Program-made: the position numbers and the translations under genes | Shown here: positions 30,101-36,664 of the stretch, piece by piece | How positions within the stretch are numbered: the first letter of the stretch is position 1 | Layout of the letters: each line of letters opens with the position of its first letter | Notes under the pieces: model-generated | Seen by the model: only the letters and a program-made list of their open reading frames with translations | Database searches by the model: none | What the model was told of the DNA's origin: nothing | Origin: Atriophallophorus winterbourni | Taxonomy: Eukaryota; Platyhelminthes; Trematoda; Plagiorchiida; Microphallidae | Assembly (NCBI GenBank): GCA_013407085.1 | Contig: JACCGJ010001858.1 | Location: 124,001 to 188,000, forward strand | Direction: 5' to 3' | DNA: 64,000 nt

Positions 30101-33100
30101 AAATTTGCAGCAGAACAGTACAAAAGATGCGTTAAGATAGAAATATGTTCAAAGGGAGAGATCATATCAAGCTTAACGCAAGGGGGCGAAAACCTGTTTG
30201 ACAAGACAAGCCTCGAAACATCAACACACGGTGAATATAAGGTAGCCGATAAACGGTTAAAAAGATTAAAATAGTCATTATGCACACTACTGCAATACGG
30301 TTGTCTAACTACTTCCTTTAAACAGCGGGTTACCACACAGGTGACTTTGTAAATATAGACTGCTTAAATCCACTGTTGTTATAACAAAGATCGTACTTAT
30401 TTCGAAAACGTTGCTAAGATGCATGTGAGTATTATAAAACCGTCAATTCTATCAGTTTTTCACTGTGGAATTGTTTATTTATTTAGAACATATGTCCATC
30501 TGGTTAACAATGTCTGCGGAGTTGAACAGGGTGGTTACCGCTATCTTAAGACAACCTCAAAACAATTCTACTTCATCTACTCGTAGATTATGAGTAATAC
30601 AAAATCAGTATCAATTTAGTTAGGGGGTGAAGACCATCAAGCTATCAGAACAGTTCATAGAATTCACAAGTCAATAGCCTACGTCAGGCTTATTAGAAGC
30701 AGCATGTTTGCCACGTAAGATTGATTTTACTTGAATACATGTCTCGCGTCAGATTTTGGTTATTGTATCGAAAAGGGTTTCATATTGCAAAGGATATGAT
30801 TGACTCCAATATTTAAGTTTACTTTATTACTAGAGCCACCACATGATAATTTAACGGACATTTATCCTCCACTCTCTTTTAGAGTTAACTATTTCGTTTA
30901 ACTTCCAACATTTCCAGCAAAATAACTTGATTAAAGCATATTTCGATCCTGATCCAACTACCCTTTCCGATGGCTACAAACAGCACAAAACTGGTCGTGT
31001 ATTTGACGGAAATGCATGCACATCAGATTTTTCGTCCGGCATATTTTAGCGATTATGGTCAATGTTGTCTACTCCTAGAAAACCAGTTTTAGTTATCGAC
31101 GAATTGTGTTTTTCGATTTTTGACGATTTGAGATAAATGGACATGTAACAAGTGAGTTTTACCGGACCCAAAAACAATTGACCATGACAATTTTCTGATA
31201 ATATGTGCTCGGCGACTGATAATATCTACCTTTGCATACAGTTACACTTCGGCGATAAAATCGTAATTGTTCTGCCTGTTTCCCCATACCTTCGTGGGAC
31301 GTCATTGTAACAGTCGGTTCACTACAGGCTGGCTGTAGCTTTTATTAACCTGGAAACGTTCAGCTGTTGATGCTTGTCTGATCACTGCTGCGTCCACACA
31401 ATAATGTTACGTCTTGTTTGGTTTACCCATTCATTTATGTCCTGATCCTAAGAAGCTTTTTCTACATTGGGTTGCAAGTTATTTTGGTGGTTGATTACGA
31501 ATCAATAATGGAATAGATTCAGATATGAAACCTTTCAGATATTCCTGATGTGATATGTGTTCACTAAAATCCTGTCGATCGGCAATGATGAAAGTTCGAA
31601 GCAAGTCACGGTTCACGGTTCTCTGTGAGTGTTGTCTGTTTTTCACGGGTTTACTTTGGTAAATATAATCAATTATGTTTACAACATGATCTATCAGTTC
31701 CATTTAAACGTTCAAAGTTATCGATGTCTCGAATTCAACATTCGCTAATAAGAGGTACATGGTAGATCGGATTTTTTTTCTGATATAAAATACGTTGATT
31801 ATTGCAAATGAAATTCAGGTAGTGCTCAGAATGATATTTATTTGAGAAAGCATAAGAATAATTCACACCTGCCTTGTTCAATGCTCGAATGAGGACATAA
31901 AAATCGTAGAGAAGCTAAGAATATGGTTAGAAGAGCATAAATGTAAAGCGTATGACATTAAATGAAAAAGTGTAGTCACCTTTTGATGGAGAAAAAGGAT
32001 AACAATTAAATGTTTATGGGGACCGAGTATTTTAAATTAAGTCAGTTAGCAAAAGCATGCATGTTGAACTTCCAACTCGAAAACAAATAGTATAATAAAG
32101 TTGATGCTTTCATGTTACCAAAATGGGCACCGTCAACCATATTGTACCCTCTTTTATGAAAAATCATGTGTGATAGTTACGAAAATCTATCACGAAATTT
32201 TTCACTAAAATATCAGTCATTACAATCATATCCTAAGACGCCTAGGTTGCACGTAAATACATCGAAGTCGTCTTACATGCAAAGCACAAAGTATCGGTGT
32301 AACTGCATGATGAAGAATTCTCAGTAGAGGAATTTCCGACCCAGCTTTGTTCTGCTGCGTGTATTTCTTTATCTCAAATGCTGTTATGTGGCATCTTCTA
32401 AAATCGACTGTAAACGCAACTAGTTAAGGATTATCGCTTTTTGTATTTAATAATGCTTATACTTTGTTCATAGACTCACAATCCTGAATAATCTAAAATC
32501 AAATCTCAAATTCGTCACTTCCACGCGCGAGGTAGTCGATTTGTGACCTTGTTTCATCAATCATTTTTTTGGATAATGGATGCCTTTTAAATATATAATA
32601 TCCAAGAGTTATATCATTTGTTTCATTTAGATTTCTCTACGAATTTGTCATACCTTACCAAGATTTCAATTTTCGAGCAATAGTTATTCAATAAAAATTG
32701 GCAAATAAATTACCCTTACCAGCCAGAAACAGCCAGAAACCGGAAGTGGTCTGTATGTGATAGAGATGTGAGCGACACATTACCCTTACCATCATTCTAC
32801 AGATTGAAACAGTGGATAAATGGTAAACAAGGTTATACTTGATTGCCACTGTTTGAACATCGTGGTTCGTTGTACGAACCCCATGCAACAGTGTCATTCA
32901 AATTTAATCTCGTTTATTATTTATCCGCTGTTTCAAGGCTCAATGAACCTAATATTACTGTATTAACCTTATGAAGGCAAACAGCCAGAAACCAGTAGTG
33001 GAGTGTAAGTGCGGTGGATGTGAGCAACACATTACTCTGGTCATTCATAAGCGCCTTGAGTGCTTGACCGTGAATCACTATGTGATTCTGTTTTTGAACA

Positions 33101-35866
33101 TCGTGGTTCGTTGTTCGAACCTTGGTATTGATGAACATTTTACATAGGTTATACAAATCGTATCTAGCTTAGTTTTCTTTGATTTCATTCATGTTTATTT
33201 CATGTTTAGCAGTTGTCGCTCAGCATAACCTTTCGGAAAAGCGTTGTTGATGAGCCCTCGCTAGCTTCATAATGAACCAGTTTCCATTCTAATACAGGTA
33301 TCCTCTCTTATAGAAAATAGACGAAGCTGTGAAAATAAATACTGCCTTGTATGAGCGAATTTGCATTTTAGTACAGCATTCGTATTCATGTATTTTCAAC
33401 AGAATGGACTTTTCATCGTTTTATTTAATTTCCTCGCCAAGCAGTTAAATTCTGGCCCTTAAGCATGTTCCCAATTGCAGATCCATACTGCGGCGAATCA
33501 TCAATTCCTTATTCGTATTTCAGCTTGGAGGGATAAAGTATCAGGTACACAAAATAGCGTCGATTTAAACAATACAGAAGTGTCAAGACAGGATAATAAA
33601 CCGTGTGGCAAACGCCTAACCCTGAAAGCTGTCGAAATTGATAAGACAGTTCAACTTGCGGTAAATAAGGTGGATGGAGCAGAAATATCCACAATCTGAT
33701 GCTCAGCACTGGTGCGAGAGTAAGTTTGCCTTGGACTGGCCCAAGCGAAACGTTGCATTGAAACTGCTCTAACCGGTTGCACAATTTTTTCACCAGTATG
33801 AGTACACGATCACAACTCAGGCTAGTTTAACTTAATGTGGATTTGGATTCACATCACTTAATACGTCTATTTCAAATCCAAATGTAATATTATTCACAGA
33901 TGTACATGGTCATCTAATGCTTGGTTTTTTTCAATTTGCATACTTCAAACTTTGAACAATTAAGCATTATTTAATAAAAACACTGGGTACATATTGTTTC
34001 GATTTTCATATTGGATGGTACCTTTCGTATCTTTCTGTTTTATCAAACTATTGAAATTTTATTCATGAAAGATTTTTGCAACCGGTAGTAAAACGGTAGA
34101 TAGACAATTAAATGATTTAGTCGGACATTATATCACCCGTTAGCTGTGTGCAAAATGTTGTTTGCAATTATTCCATGAAAGTAATGTGATCAATATCCGT
34201 TTTTGCCTTTTTTCAAACACGATATATAAAAGAATGTTGCAAGAGGATTGGTGTCACACATCAAAATAATCAATAAACTTATTTCGGCTTTTTTCGCGGA
34301 TGTATTCAAAAACCAAGAGAAAAATGAGTACGAAGTTACGGTCAACATGTGACCTGGATAAAAAAAGATTTTTTCTATTCAATTTGATTTTTTATTAGCA
34401 ATGTATTATTAAGTATTTTCGTGACTTTAGGAATCATTCGTTGAGAGTATAGCTATTAATTTATCTATCTAGCAAAACTCGATCTTGAATGGCCAAACAA
34501 TATTATCATTTCACATTTTTCACCGCGCTATGGATCTTCAACGCAGGTAAGCCACGGTGTCACCTAGCGGTAATTTTCTAACCTTTTAGCAAATTTACAT
34601 GAACACATGCCATGCTAGTGAAGTCGATCCATGATCGTGGTTTCGCCTACGTGATTTGGCATCCTCTAGATTACTGAGAGTGTTCTTTGAGCCGAATAGA
34701 TGCGGTACGCGAAATATTACCTAGTCGTGTTCCCTGCCCGGGCTATCATCCTCGTTCTGACGAACCTTCAGTGTCAGAAGCGACATCTTTCGCCTCTGAC
34801 CTGTTGCATACAAATTTATCTTCATGTGCAAGTTGAAATTCAACTTGATGATTTTTACCAAGCTAAGTTCAACAACAAGTGCATTGAAGCACATTTGACT
34901 GTTTGGAATCTCTTGACAGCATGATGGTTAAGTTTAATTTTAATTCAGAGTCTACAATGGAGTAGTATATGAAGTCGGAAAAGCAGGTCGGATTCACACG
35001 ACCGGTTTCGGGCTTGTTGCCAGTTATCACGCAACTATACACTGACCCGATATTTGAAACTCAATATTTATTTGCGAGGGTAGAATTCCGAATTTGTAAC
35101 TTAAAATTTGGCTCGATTAATTGTTACTTTGGCATTAGGCTATGAATAATTTTCATTCTCCTAATACCATTTAATAACAATGTGGTTGAAATACTAAAAA
35201 ACGGACAACATAAAGCATCTATCAAAGTTAAATCGGTGGATTACAGAACAATAATTATGCAACCTCTACAGAAGTTTCTTGGTAAAGCCTAACATGCAAA
35301 CATGGGATTCGACTAAGCGTTGGTCATCAATATGCGTACAGTGTTTGATTCATAATCTTTCTATAATTGAATAAGTGAATCCAGTTCTTCAATCACGAAT
35401 TAATCTGAATGCAGTAGTTTGTGTGATATCTACCAGTGTTTCTATAACATTCTGGTTTCGGAGCGATGGAAGTTTAAATTTCGGTTATTCTGTATTGCAT
35501 AAATCCATATTAACTAGGTTCAGTCTACGAAAAATAATTCAATCAGAATTGATCATATGAAACAATCTAACGCATTAACTAAACTTATTTAAACGTTGAT
35601 ATTATTGCTATGATTTATTTTCATGATACACACTTCAACCTATTCTAAATAGAATCAAATTCCGTCAGCTAATTGTTTTAAAACGCTGAAAAATGTATAG
35701 GATTATCAGTGTTGATATTATCACCAAACATTTGGTTCTATTGAAAAAATTCGTACAACATATTGTAAAATTATAATTTTGACCTACCATTAGTTTGAAC
35801 TGGTGGTTCGAATGAGGAAATAACCCCAGCCAAGAGGACAGGTAGTAACAACACACCACCCAACAT
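1..35866 (-). CDS. Immunoglobulin-superfamily gene, five visible exons, 3' end outside window
   Basis: The gene is read right to left in five exons: 35788-35866, 15562-15661, 12864-13069, 3994-4164 and 140-1. All four junctions have GT/AG ends and compatible phases (1, 2, 1, 1), giving 232 codons with no stop. Residues 1 to about 16 form a hydrophobic signal peptide (MLGGVLLLPVLLAG). The first Ig fold has Cys51, Trp66 and Cys109 within DEGEYVC, the usual F-strand motif. The second has Cys153, Trp166 and Cys213. N-glycosylation sequons are at about residues 121, 147, 188, 191 and 210. The product should enter the secretory pathway; whether it ends in a membrane anchor or further domains lies beyond the left edge. 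Intron 1 is about 20 kb and contains the left unit of the tandem duplication. No family name is assigned: two-Ig adhesion proteins, receptor ectodomains and secreted Ig proteins all fit. Confidence 0.8.
141..2092. other. Intron sequence, nothing recognised
   Basis: This is part of the intron between exons 4 and 5 of the Ig gene. A 75-codon plus-strand frame at 1354-1581 has no recognisable domain and no splice context, so I do not call it a gene. Confidence 0.5.
2093..2190 (-). repeat. Interspersed repeat with heptamer tail
   Basis: Four tandem ATTCAAG-type units lead into a sequence related to 13427-13530 (a shared run through the tail, then a CACAGG motif and a TA-rich stretch). It resembles the 3' tail of a LINE or SINE read on the minus strand. 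The family is unnamed. Confidence 0.5.
2191..3129. other. Intron sequence, nothing recognised
   Basis: AT-rich DNA of the Ig gene intron, without coding frames or repeats I can assign. Confidence 0.5.
3141..3446 (-). mobile_element. 5'-truncated LINE copy (same family as 24761-28580) with target-site duplication
   Basis: Reading the minus strand, the fragment runs from the C-terminal coding region of the LINE to its (CAA)n tail, seen here as (TTG)n at 3141. It is flanked by the imperfect 11-bp repeat GTACTAAAAAG (3130-3140) and GTACTCAAAAG (3447-3457), which is the expected target-site duplication. The frame is broken. Confidence 0.8.
3458..3993. other. Intron sequence, nothing recognised
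   Basis: This separates the LINE fragment from exon 4 of the Ig gene. No feature is supported. Confidence 0.5.
3994..4164 (-). CDS. Ig gene exon 4 (N-terminal half of second Ig fold)
   Basis: The acceptor is TTGTTTCACAACAG and the donor is GTGAGT. It encodes SNWTRIDCLDEND and VVHWSTNG, giving the B-strand Cys and C-strand Trp of a second fold. It enters and leaves in phase 1. A Gypsy element begins 59 bp upstream of its acceptor. Confidence 0.8.
4201..4223. repeat. TA microsatellite, left half of the Gypsy target
   Basis: A (TA)n run interrupted by the Gypsy element; it continues on the other side at 8755-8773. The target-site duplication cannot be read because the target is itself repetitive. 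Confidence 0.8.
4224..4482 (-). repeat. 3' LTR of the Gypsy element
   Basis: It matches 8496-8754 over the full 259 bp with 17 substitutions. It has TG...CA ends with inverted TGTAG/CTACA termini (here TGTGG). Confidence 0.9.
4533..7278 (-). pseudogene. Gypsy pol remnant (reverse transcriptase, RNase H, integrase)
   Basis: The upstream part (7266-6955) encodes the start of the reverse transcriptase, including RPSTTPWASPLHMV. The active-site box YIDDVLVASSS lies near 6655-6690. From 6470 one frame runs through RNase H (LILKTDASQVAVGAVLQQ, FTDHKPI), the integrase zinc finger (HPS...CQRSK) and the core (HLDIVGPLP, then TAYHPTAND). Nonsense codons near 5320 and 5048 interrupt that same frame. 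The C-terminus, rich in Pro and Arg, ends near 4533. The reverse transcriptase region is spread over three frames, with stops at about 7290-7300. The protein cannot be made as one chain. Confidence 0.85.
7280..8431 (-). pseudogene. Gypsy gag-protease frame, shifted at its 3' end
   Basis: An open frame of 383 codons from ATG 8431. The N-terminal part (FDPANPPVWFIQIEGMF) matches the Gag style of CsRn1-like elements. An Arg/Ser-rich stretch precedes the finger CYYHRRFGEAARNCRPGC (about 7726-7673), and FLVDTGAEVSVIP (about 7550-7512) is the aspartic protease site. An extra T near 7339 on the minus strand appears to throw the frame out of register just before the reverse transcriptase, so the last 20 or so residues are not genuine. 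Confidence 0.8.
8496..8754 (-). repeat. 5' LTR of the Gypsy element
   Basis: 259 bp, TGTAG...CTACA. The bases following it on the minus strand (AGTGAGCCTGAATTCC) are where a primer-binding site should lie. I could not match them to a particular tRNA. Confidence 0.9.
8755..8773. repeat. TA microsatellite, right half of the Gypsy target
   Basis: It continues the (TA)n tract of 4201-4223 on the other side of the element. Confidence 0.8.
8774..10652. other. Intron sequence, nothing recognised
   Basis: Between the Gypsy element and a LINE fragment. The short run GGTTGGTCGTACCAA occurs both near 9740 and near 12425, suggesting a shared old repeat, but no borders can be drawn. Confidence 0.45.
10664..11146 (+). 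mobile_element. 5'-truncated LINE copy with perfect 11-bp target-site duplication
   Basis: It contains the last part of the LINE reading frame (WLGHVYRMDNGRIPKDLLYG... to the C-terminal Cys-rich finger YRCKRC). It is flanked by TATCTCACCGT at 10653-10663 and 11147-11157. It ends in GGCCAAAAA rather than a clean (CAA)n. The frame stays open to 11064, so the copy is fairly young. It is antisense to the Ig gene. Confidence 0.88.
11158..12863. other. Intron sequence, nothing recognised
   Basis: AT-rich DNA between the LINE fragment and Ig exon 3. The open frames here are short and lack recognisable motifs. Confidence 0.5.
12864..13069 (-). CDS. Ig gene exon 3 (C-terminal half of first Ig fold)
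   Basis: The acceptor is TGTATTTACAG and the donor is GTGAGT. It holds the core Trp (QYW) and PDEGEYVCVV, the F-strand motif. It enters in phase 2 (completing an Asn codon) and leaves in phase 1. Confidence 0.85.
13070..14424. other. Intron sequence with one repeat copy
   Basis: Contains the heptamer-tailed repeat at 13427-13530 (sister of 2093-2190) and an ATA-rich stretch after it. Otherwise nothing recognised. Confidence 0.5.
14425..15555 (+). pseudogene. CR1-like LINE, 3' part of reverse transcriptase and 3' tail, decayed
   Basis: Translation in shifting frames gives PRGV...PFLFSIYISD (about 14500-14560), the sequence before the catalytic box of LINE reverse transcriptases. It then gives NPQKCYKMVFSN and FAYLGVTMSESLSWTNHV (about 14705-14880), typical of the thumb region of CR1 and Jockey-type elements. 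The 3' end is ACACGAATAAAGTCATTTCC followed by a (TCT)n tail at 15541-15554. The same 3' end appears inverted at 47718-47765. A degenerate SINE-like copy is included at about 15371-15465. Confidence 0.75.
15562..15661 (-). CDS. Ig gene exon 2 (N-terminal half of first Ig fold)
   Basis: The acceptor is TTTGACGAATTTCAG and the donor is GTGAGTT. The exon encodes YVVEDVEVSLKCTFSYEGN, a strand A'/B Ig pattern with the first Cys. It enters in phase 1 and leaves in phase 2. A LINE tail starts 7 bp inside the following intron. Confidence 0.8.
15662..16454. other. Start of Ig intron 1 (minus strand view: its 3' end), nothing recognised
   Basis: Sequence upstream of the exon 2 acceptor. No exon with a compatible phase was found between here and 24 kb. 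Confidence 0.5.
16455..16496 (+). ncRNA. Hammerhead-like motif, 5-bp stem II variant
   Basis: The core CTGATGA is at 16461-16467 and GAAACCGGTT at 16481-16490. Between them TGACA/TGTCA forms a perfect 5-bp stem with a GAC loop. The stem III segment ACCGGT is self-complementary. Stem I pairs poorly (about 4 of 6), so activity is uncertain. Confidence 0.45.
16500..17829. other. Intron sequence, nothing recognised
   Basis: Between two hammerhead motifs. It is probably decayed repeat, but no coding motif can be read. Confidence 0.4.
17830..17885 (-). ncRNA. Hammerhead ribozyme, type I, intact conserved core
   Basis: On the minus strand the order is CTTAC, an internal loop, TCAC, CTGACGA, a short stem II (GGC-AAACA-GCC with a flanking C-A mismatch), GAAA, self-complementary ACCGGT, A, GTGG, TGT, GTAAG. 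CTTAC pairs fully with GTAAG, and TCAC with GTGG using one G-U pair. The only change from the common CTGATGA is at position 7, which is known to be variable. Minimal hammerheads with a short palindromic stem III are known from Penelope-like elements and are thought to work best as dimers. It lies downstream of the Penelope-like relic in the same orientation. Confidence 0.65.
18230..18545. repeat. Interspersed repeat shared with 50.2 and 55.4 kb
   Basis: The stretch CGGTTAGAG...GTAACGTTTC...AAGCTCCGTCA...AAGGGTGT recurs in diverged form at about 50250-50310 and 55450-55520. The following CTTGACCAATCCTGAG also recurs at 50338-50353. It is probably part of a Penelope-like family because it surrounds the relic here, but that is inference. 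Confidence 0.5.
18551..18644 (-). mobile_element. Short 3' end of the APE-type LINE family
   Basis: It matches the last 95 or so bases of the LINE at 24761-28580 (minus strand), from the Cys-rich finger region to GGCCAACAAC. No clear target duplication is seen. Confidence 0.7.
18690..18900. repeat. Repeat segment shared with 20320-20430, 21910-21970, 33660-33710 and 50.5 kb
   Basis: Variants of CACCTTGTTGACC...CAGCCTTTGT recur in both orientations at these places, each within or next to hammerhead or Penelope-like sequence. It may be the upstream coding region of that element. Confidence 0.4.
19169..19224 (+). ncRNA. Hammerhead ribozyme relic, core intact, stem I with two mismatches
   Basis: The core CTGATGA is at 19183-19189, GAAA at 19203-19206 and ACCGGT at 19206-19211. 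Stem I keeps TGG/CCA and most of CTTAC/GCAAG, with a C-C mismatch next to the cleavage site. It is opposite in orientation to the surrounding reverse transcriptase relic. Confidence 0.55.
19297..20262 (-). pseudogene. Penelope-like element reverse transcriptase, decayed
   Basis: Read in several frames, the minus strand gives, in order, VIMADEVKSMVILTKSNY, SSFYGLPKIHRFSVPLRS, MMVSLDFSAYFTIVDNTS, FQVLANRYMEHFAELV, CYVYDIFVIIKRE and VYRKPSDTDAV. These match in order the conserved blocks of Penelope-like reverse transcriptases (YGLPKIHKP, SLDVVSLFTNVP, LANxYMExFE, YVDDTF, VYRKPTDT). The catalytic box has lost its first Asp (YVYD). Stops and frameshifts separate the blocks. No GIY-YIG nuclease could be read. 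Hammerhead modules lie on both sides (20897-20952 and 17830-17885, minus strand), as known for this class. Confidence 0.8.
20897..20952 (-). ncRNA. Hammerhead ribozyme relic, dead core
   Basis: Same layout as 17830-17885, but the core reads CTGATAA, which changes the essential G8. Stem III is ACCGGT, and stem I is partly kept. Confidence 0.5.
20962..21111. repeat. Large imperfect palindrome between two divergent hammerhead modules
   Basis: CCTTGAAACAGTGGATAAAT on the left pairs with its inverse ATTTATCCACTGTTTCAAGG on the right. TACTTGAATGCCA and TGGCATTCAAGT pair further in. The loop contains GGTTCGTTGTACGAACC, itself a small hairpin. The left border of the tandem duplication lies inside it. 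Confidence 0.75.
21118..21174 (+). ncRNA. Hammerhead ribozyme relic, dead core
   Basis: It keeps the layout (GGC-AAACA-GCC, GAAA, GGAGTGTAAG), but the core reads CTTATGA and stem III ACCAGT. Its paralogue is at 32953-33010. Confidence 0.5.
21200..24076. other. Duplicated intron DNA, no gene
   Basis: It matches 33035-35787 of unit B. Frames such as 22988-23212 stay open in both units only because the copies are young. A possible hammerhead-like piece lies at 23283-23325 (minus). Confidence 0.5.
24077..24148 (-). pseudogene. Decayed duplicate of Ig gene exon 1 (unit A)
   Basis: This is the paralogue of 35788-35866, with the same ATG context, the same first 12 codons and the same GTAGGT donor. 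It is 72 rather than 79 nt because of one inserted G and an 8-nt deletion around 24102-24112. The frame changes after Leu12, and the donor becomes phase 0 where exon 2 needs phase 1. Splicing to exon 2 would reach a stop after five codons. A LINE sits about 0.6 kb upstream at 24761. Confidence 0.75.
24149..24748. other. Upstream DNA of the decayed exon 1 copy
   Basis: It corresponds to 35867-36469 in unit B. By position it should contain the old promoter and 5' UTR. No TATA or initiator motif is clear enough to call. Confidence 0.4.
24749..24760. repeat. LINE target-site duplication, left copy
   Basis: AATGAAAGTAAT, repeated at 28581-28592. It is present once, uninterrupted, at 36470-36481 in unit B. 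Confidence 0.92.
24761..28580 (+). mobile_element. Near full-length APE-type non-LTR retrotransposon (RTE-like, clade tentative)
   Basis: The element is 3.82 kb between 12-bp target duplications. It has a 0.59-kb 5' leader, one long reading frame broken once by a frameshift, a short 3' UTR and a (CAA)4 tail. A simple-repeat tail in place of poly(A) and a single endonuclease-plus-reverse-transcriptase frame fit RTE-type elements. The clade is inferred from style, not from a search. Fragments of the same family occur at 3141, 10664, 18551, 28775, 36665 and 42455. It is antisense to the Ig gene, within its intron 1. Confidence 0.9.
25350..28585 (+). pseudogene. LINE endonuclease-reverse transcriptase frame, one frameshift in the middle
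   Basis: The first part (25350-26054) is an APE-type endonuclease: KLGTWNVRSM, VAALQETRLPD, GVGFAVRNDL, VNVYAPT, VVLGDFNARVG and HQLDLIL are its usual boxes. A missing base near 26038 throws the frame just after the DLIL box. Translation resumes in the next frame with DCDTDHSLV, the final His box. The reverse transcriptase follows to 28520: GKAPGDDGIPPELIK, NYRGISLLNV, CGFRKGRSTVDMIFSL, AVFIDLTKAFD, GVKQGCVLAPTLFGI, the catalytic LLFADDAAF (about 27581-27605) and AYLGST-like FTYLGSTI. A C-terminal Cys/His finger (YRCQRCGRDCSSRIGLFSH) loses its last Cys through a second missing base near 28497, which also extends the frame into the 3' UTR. Confidence 0.88.
28581..28592. repeat. LINE target-site duplication, right copy
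   Basis: AATGAAAGTAAT directly after the (CAA)n tail. The sequence then continues as in unit B. Confidence 0.92.
28775..30055 (+). pseudogene. Old, internally deleted copy of the same LINE family (unit A)
   Basis: It aligns in patches with the endonuclease region of 24761-28580 (GGAAGGGGTTCTGATG...ACTGCAT) and, after a gap, with its reverse transcriptase and thumb region (CGTGACTTGCTGTTGCC, ACGGCAGTGAAACCTGGACC). It has many stops and indels. The same relic is in unit B, so it predates the duplication. Confidence 0.75.
30056..32710. other. Duplicated DNA of unit A, no gene recognised
   Basis: It matches 37861-40500. AT-rich, without coding signatures. A frame at 31479-31703 has a counterpart at 39266-39547 with a different length, as expected for non-coding DNA. 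Confidence 0.5.
32715..32765 (+). ncRNA. Hammerhead relic lacking its first core box
   Basis: AGCCAGAAACCGG...GTGGT remains, but CTGATGA is gone. It is paired with 40505-40555 at the end of unit B. Confidence 0.35.
32953..33010 (+). ncRNA. Hammerhead relic, dead core (unit B copy)
   Basis: CTTATGA replaces CTGATGA, stem III reads ACCAGT, and GTGGAGTGTAAG is kept. Paralogue of 21118-21174. Confidence 0.45.
33035..35787. other. Duplicated intron DNA of unit B, no gene
   Basis: Counterpart of 21200-24076. A hammerhead-like piece is at 34992-35032 (minus). Confidence 0.5.
35788..35866 (-). CDS. Ig gene exon 1, signal peptide (intact copy in duplication unit B)
   Basis: The ATG is at 35866 and is followed by a leucine-rich stretch ending in an Ala-Gly-Val-Ile-Ser-Ser cleavage-like region, then FEPPVQTN. 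The exon ends in phase 1 at G|GTAGGT. Joining it to exon 2 gives an Asp codon and an uninterrupted frame. The 5' UTR and promoter are not delimited. Confidence 0.75.
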
Positions 35867-36664
35867 TTTCAGCTTTTTTTCTCAATAATTCTTGAATGAG
35901 CAGACTTTATTTGTTGCGATTTACACGATAAGCACATCTCATACGTGTGGCGTTACTCATTGGCCGTTAGATGGAATGCAACTTAGATGAGCTTCGCCGC
36001 TATAACCCCGGGAATTGTACGGAACTTATGCACACAATTTATTGAACGTAGTCCTTCGGTGCAGTGGTGCTTTGTCTGCTCAAACGTACAACGCACACAT
36101 TCTCAGTGATTCTTTGCATAAAAATAAAGATAAACTGAAGGGGATGAAAATATTTTAACGCGGTGTTTTAATACAATGAGATGCACTTCATTGTTGTGAT
36201 GGCTAGATAAATAATCTGAATGATATTCTAAATTTGGATAGTTTGTCCGGAACCACTTAGATTTGTGGCGATTTTTTCTTCTTTTCTGCAATTGTGCTGA
36301 TCATAATAACTAATTTTTTCCAAATGCCACTCTAACGAAATTACGTGAAAAAAATCGGCGCTAAACAAATTGACTTGATCGTAAATGGTTAAACCTTTTA
36401 GACGTTTTCAATAGTGATAGACAGCGGTGTTACGAAGTAATAAGATGTAATGTAAAATTAATTTAATGTAATGAAAGTAATAATAATGGAGCTGCATTGT
36501 GGTTCAAAATATTGATACAAATAAATTTGAGTAAGAATAGATAATTCAATAATGAGTGATTTAATCAAGTCAACGCTAACAATTGTGGTCCTACTAAAGT
36601 TATCATGTCTCGAGTACATCTCTATTTGATTTAGAAAGTAATTAACTCAATGGTTCAAGAAAAT
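35867..36664. other. Upstream region of Ig exon 1 (putative promoter), with empty LINE site
   Basis: It lies 5' of the intact start codon at 35866. The preintegration site AATGAAAGTAAT (36470-36481) is followed by AATAATGGAGCTGC, the same DNA that follows the LINE in unit A. No core promoter motif is clear. Confidence 0.5.

Larger units (their letters stand above)
20971..32804. repeat. Tandem duplication, unit A (contains the full LINE)
   Basis: It is co-linear with 32805-40592, head to tail, both starting TGAAACAGTGGATAAA and ending ACCATCATTCTACAGAT. Without the LINE and one target duplication it is about 8.0 kb. By eye the copies are well above 90 per cent identical for long stretches, with one block of unlike sequence at about 21230-21400. 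Confidence 0.88.

Noticed and set aside
22988..34924. 74-codon frames kept in both duplication units (22988-23212 and 34700-34924) and 61-codon frames at 23664 and 35375
   Set aside because: The units are so similar that chance frames stay open; the longer frame 22282-22557 is broken in unit B.
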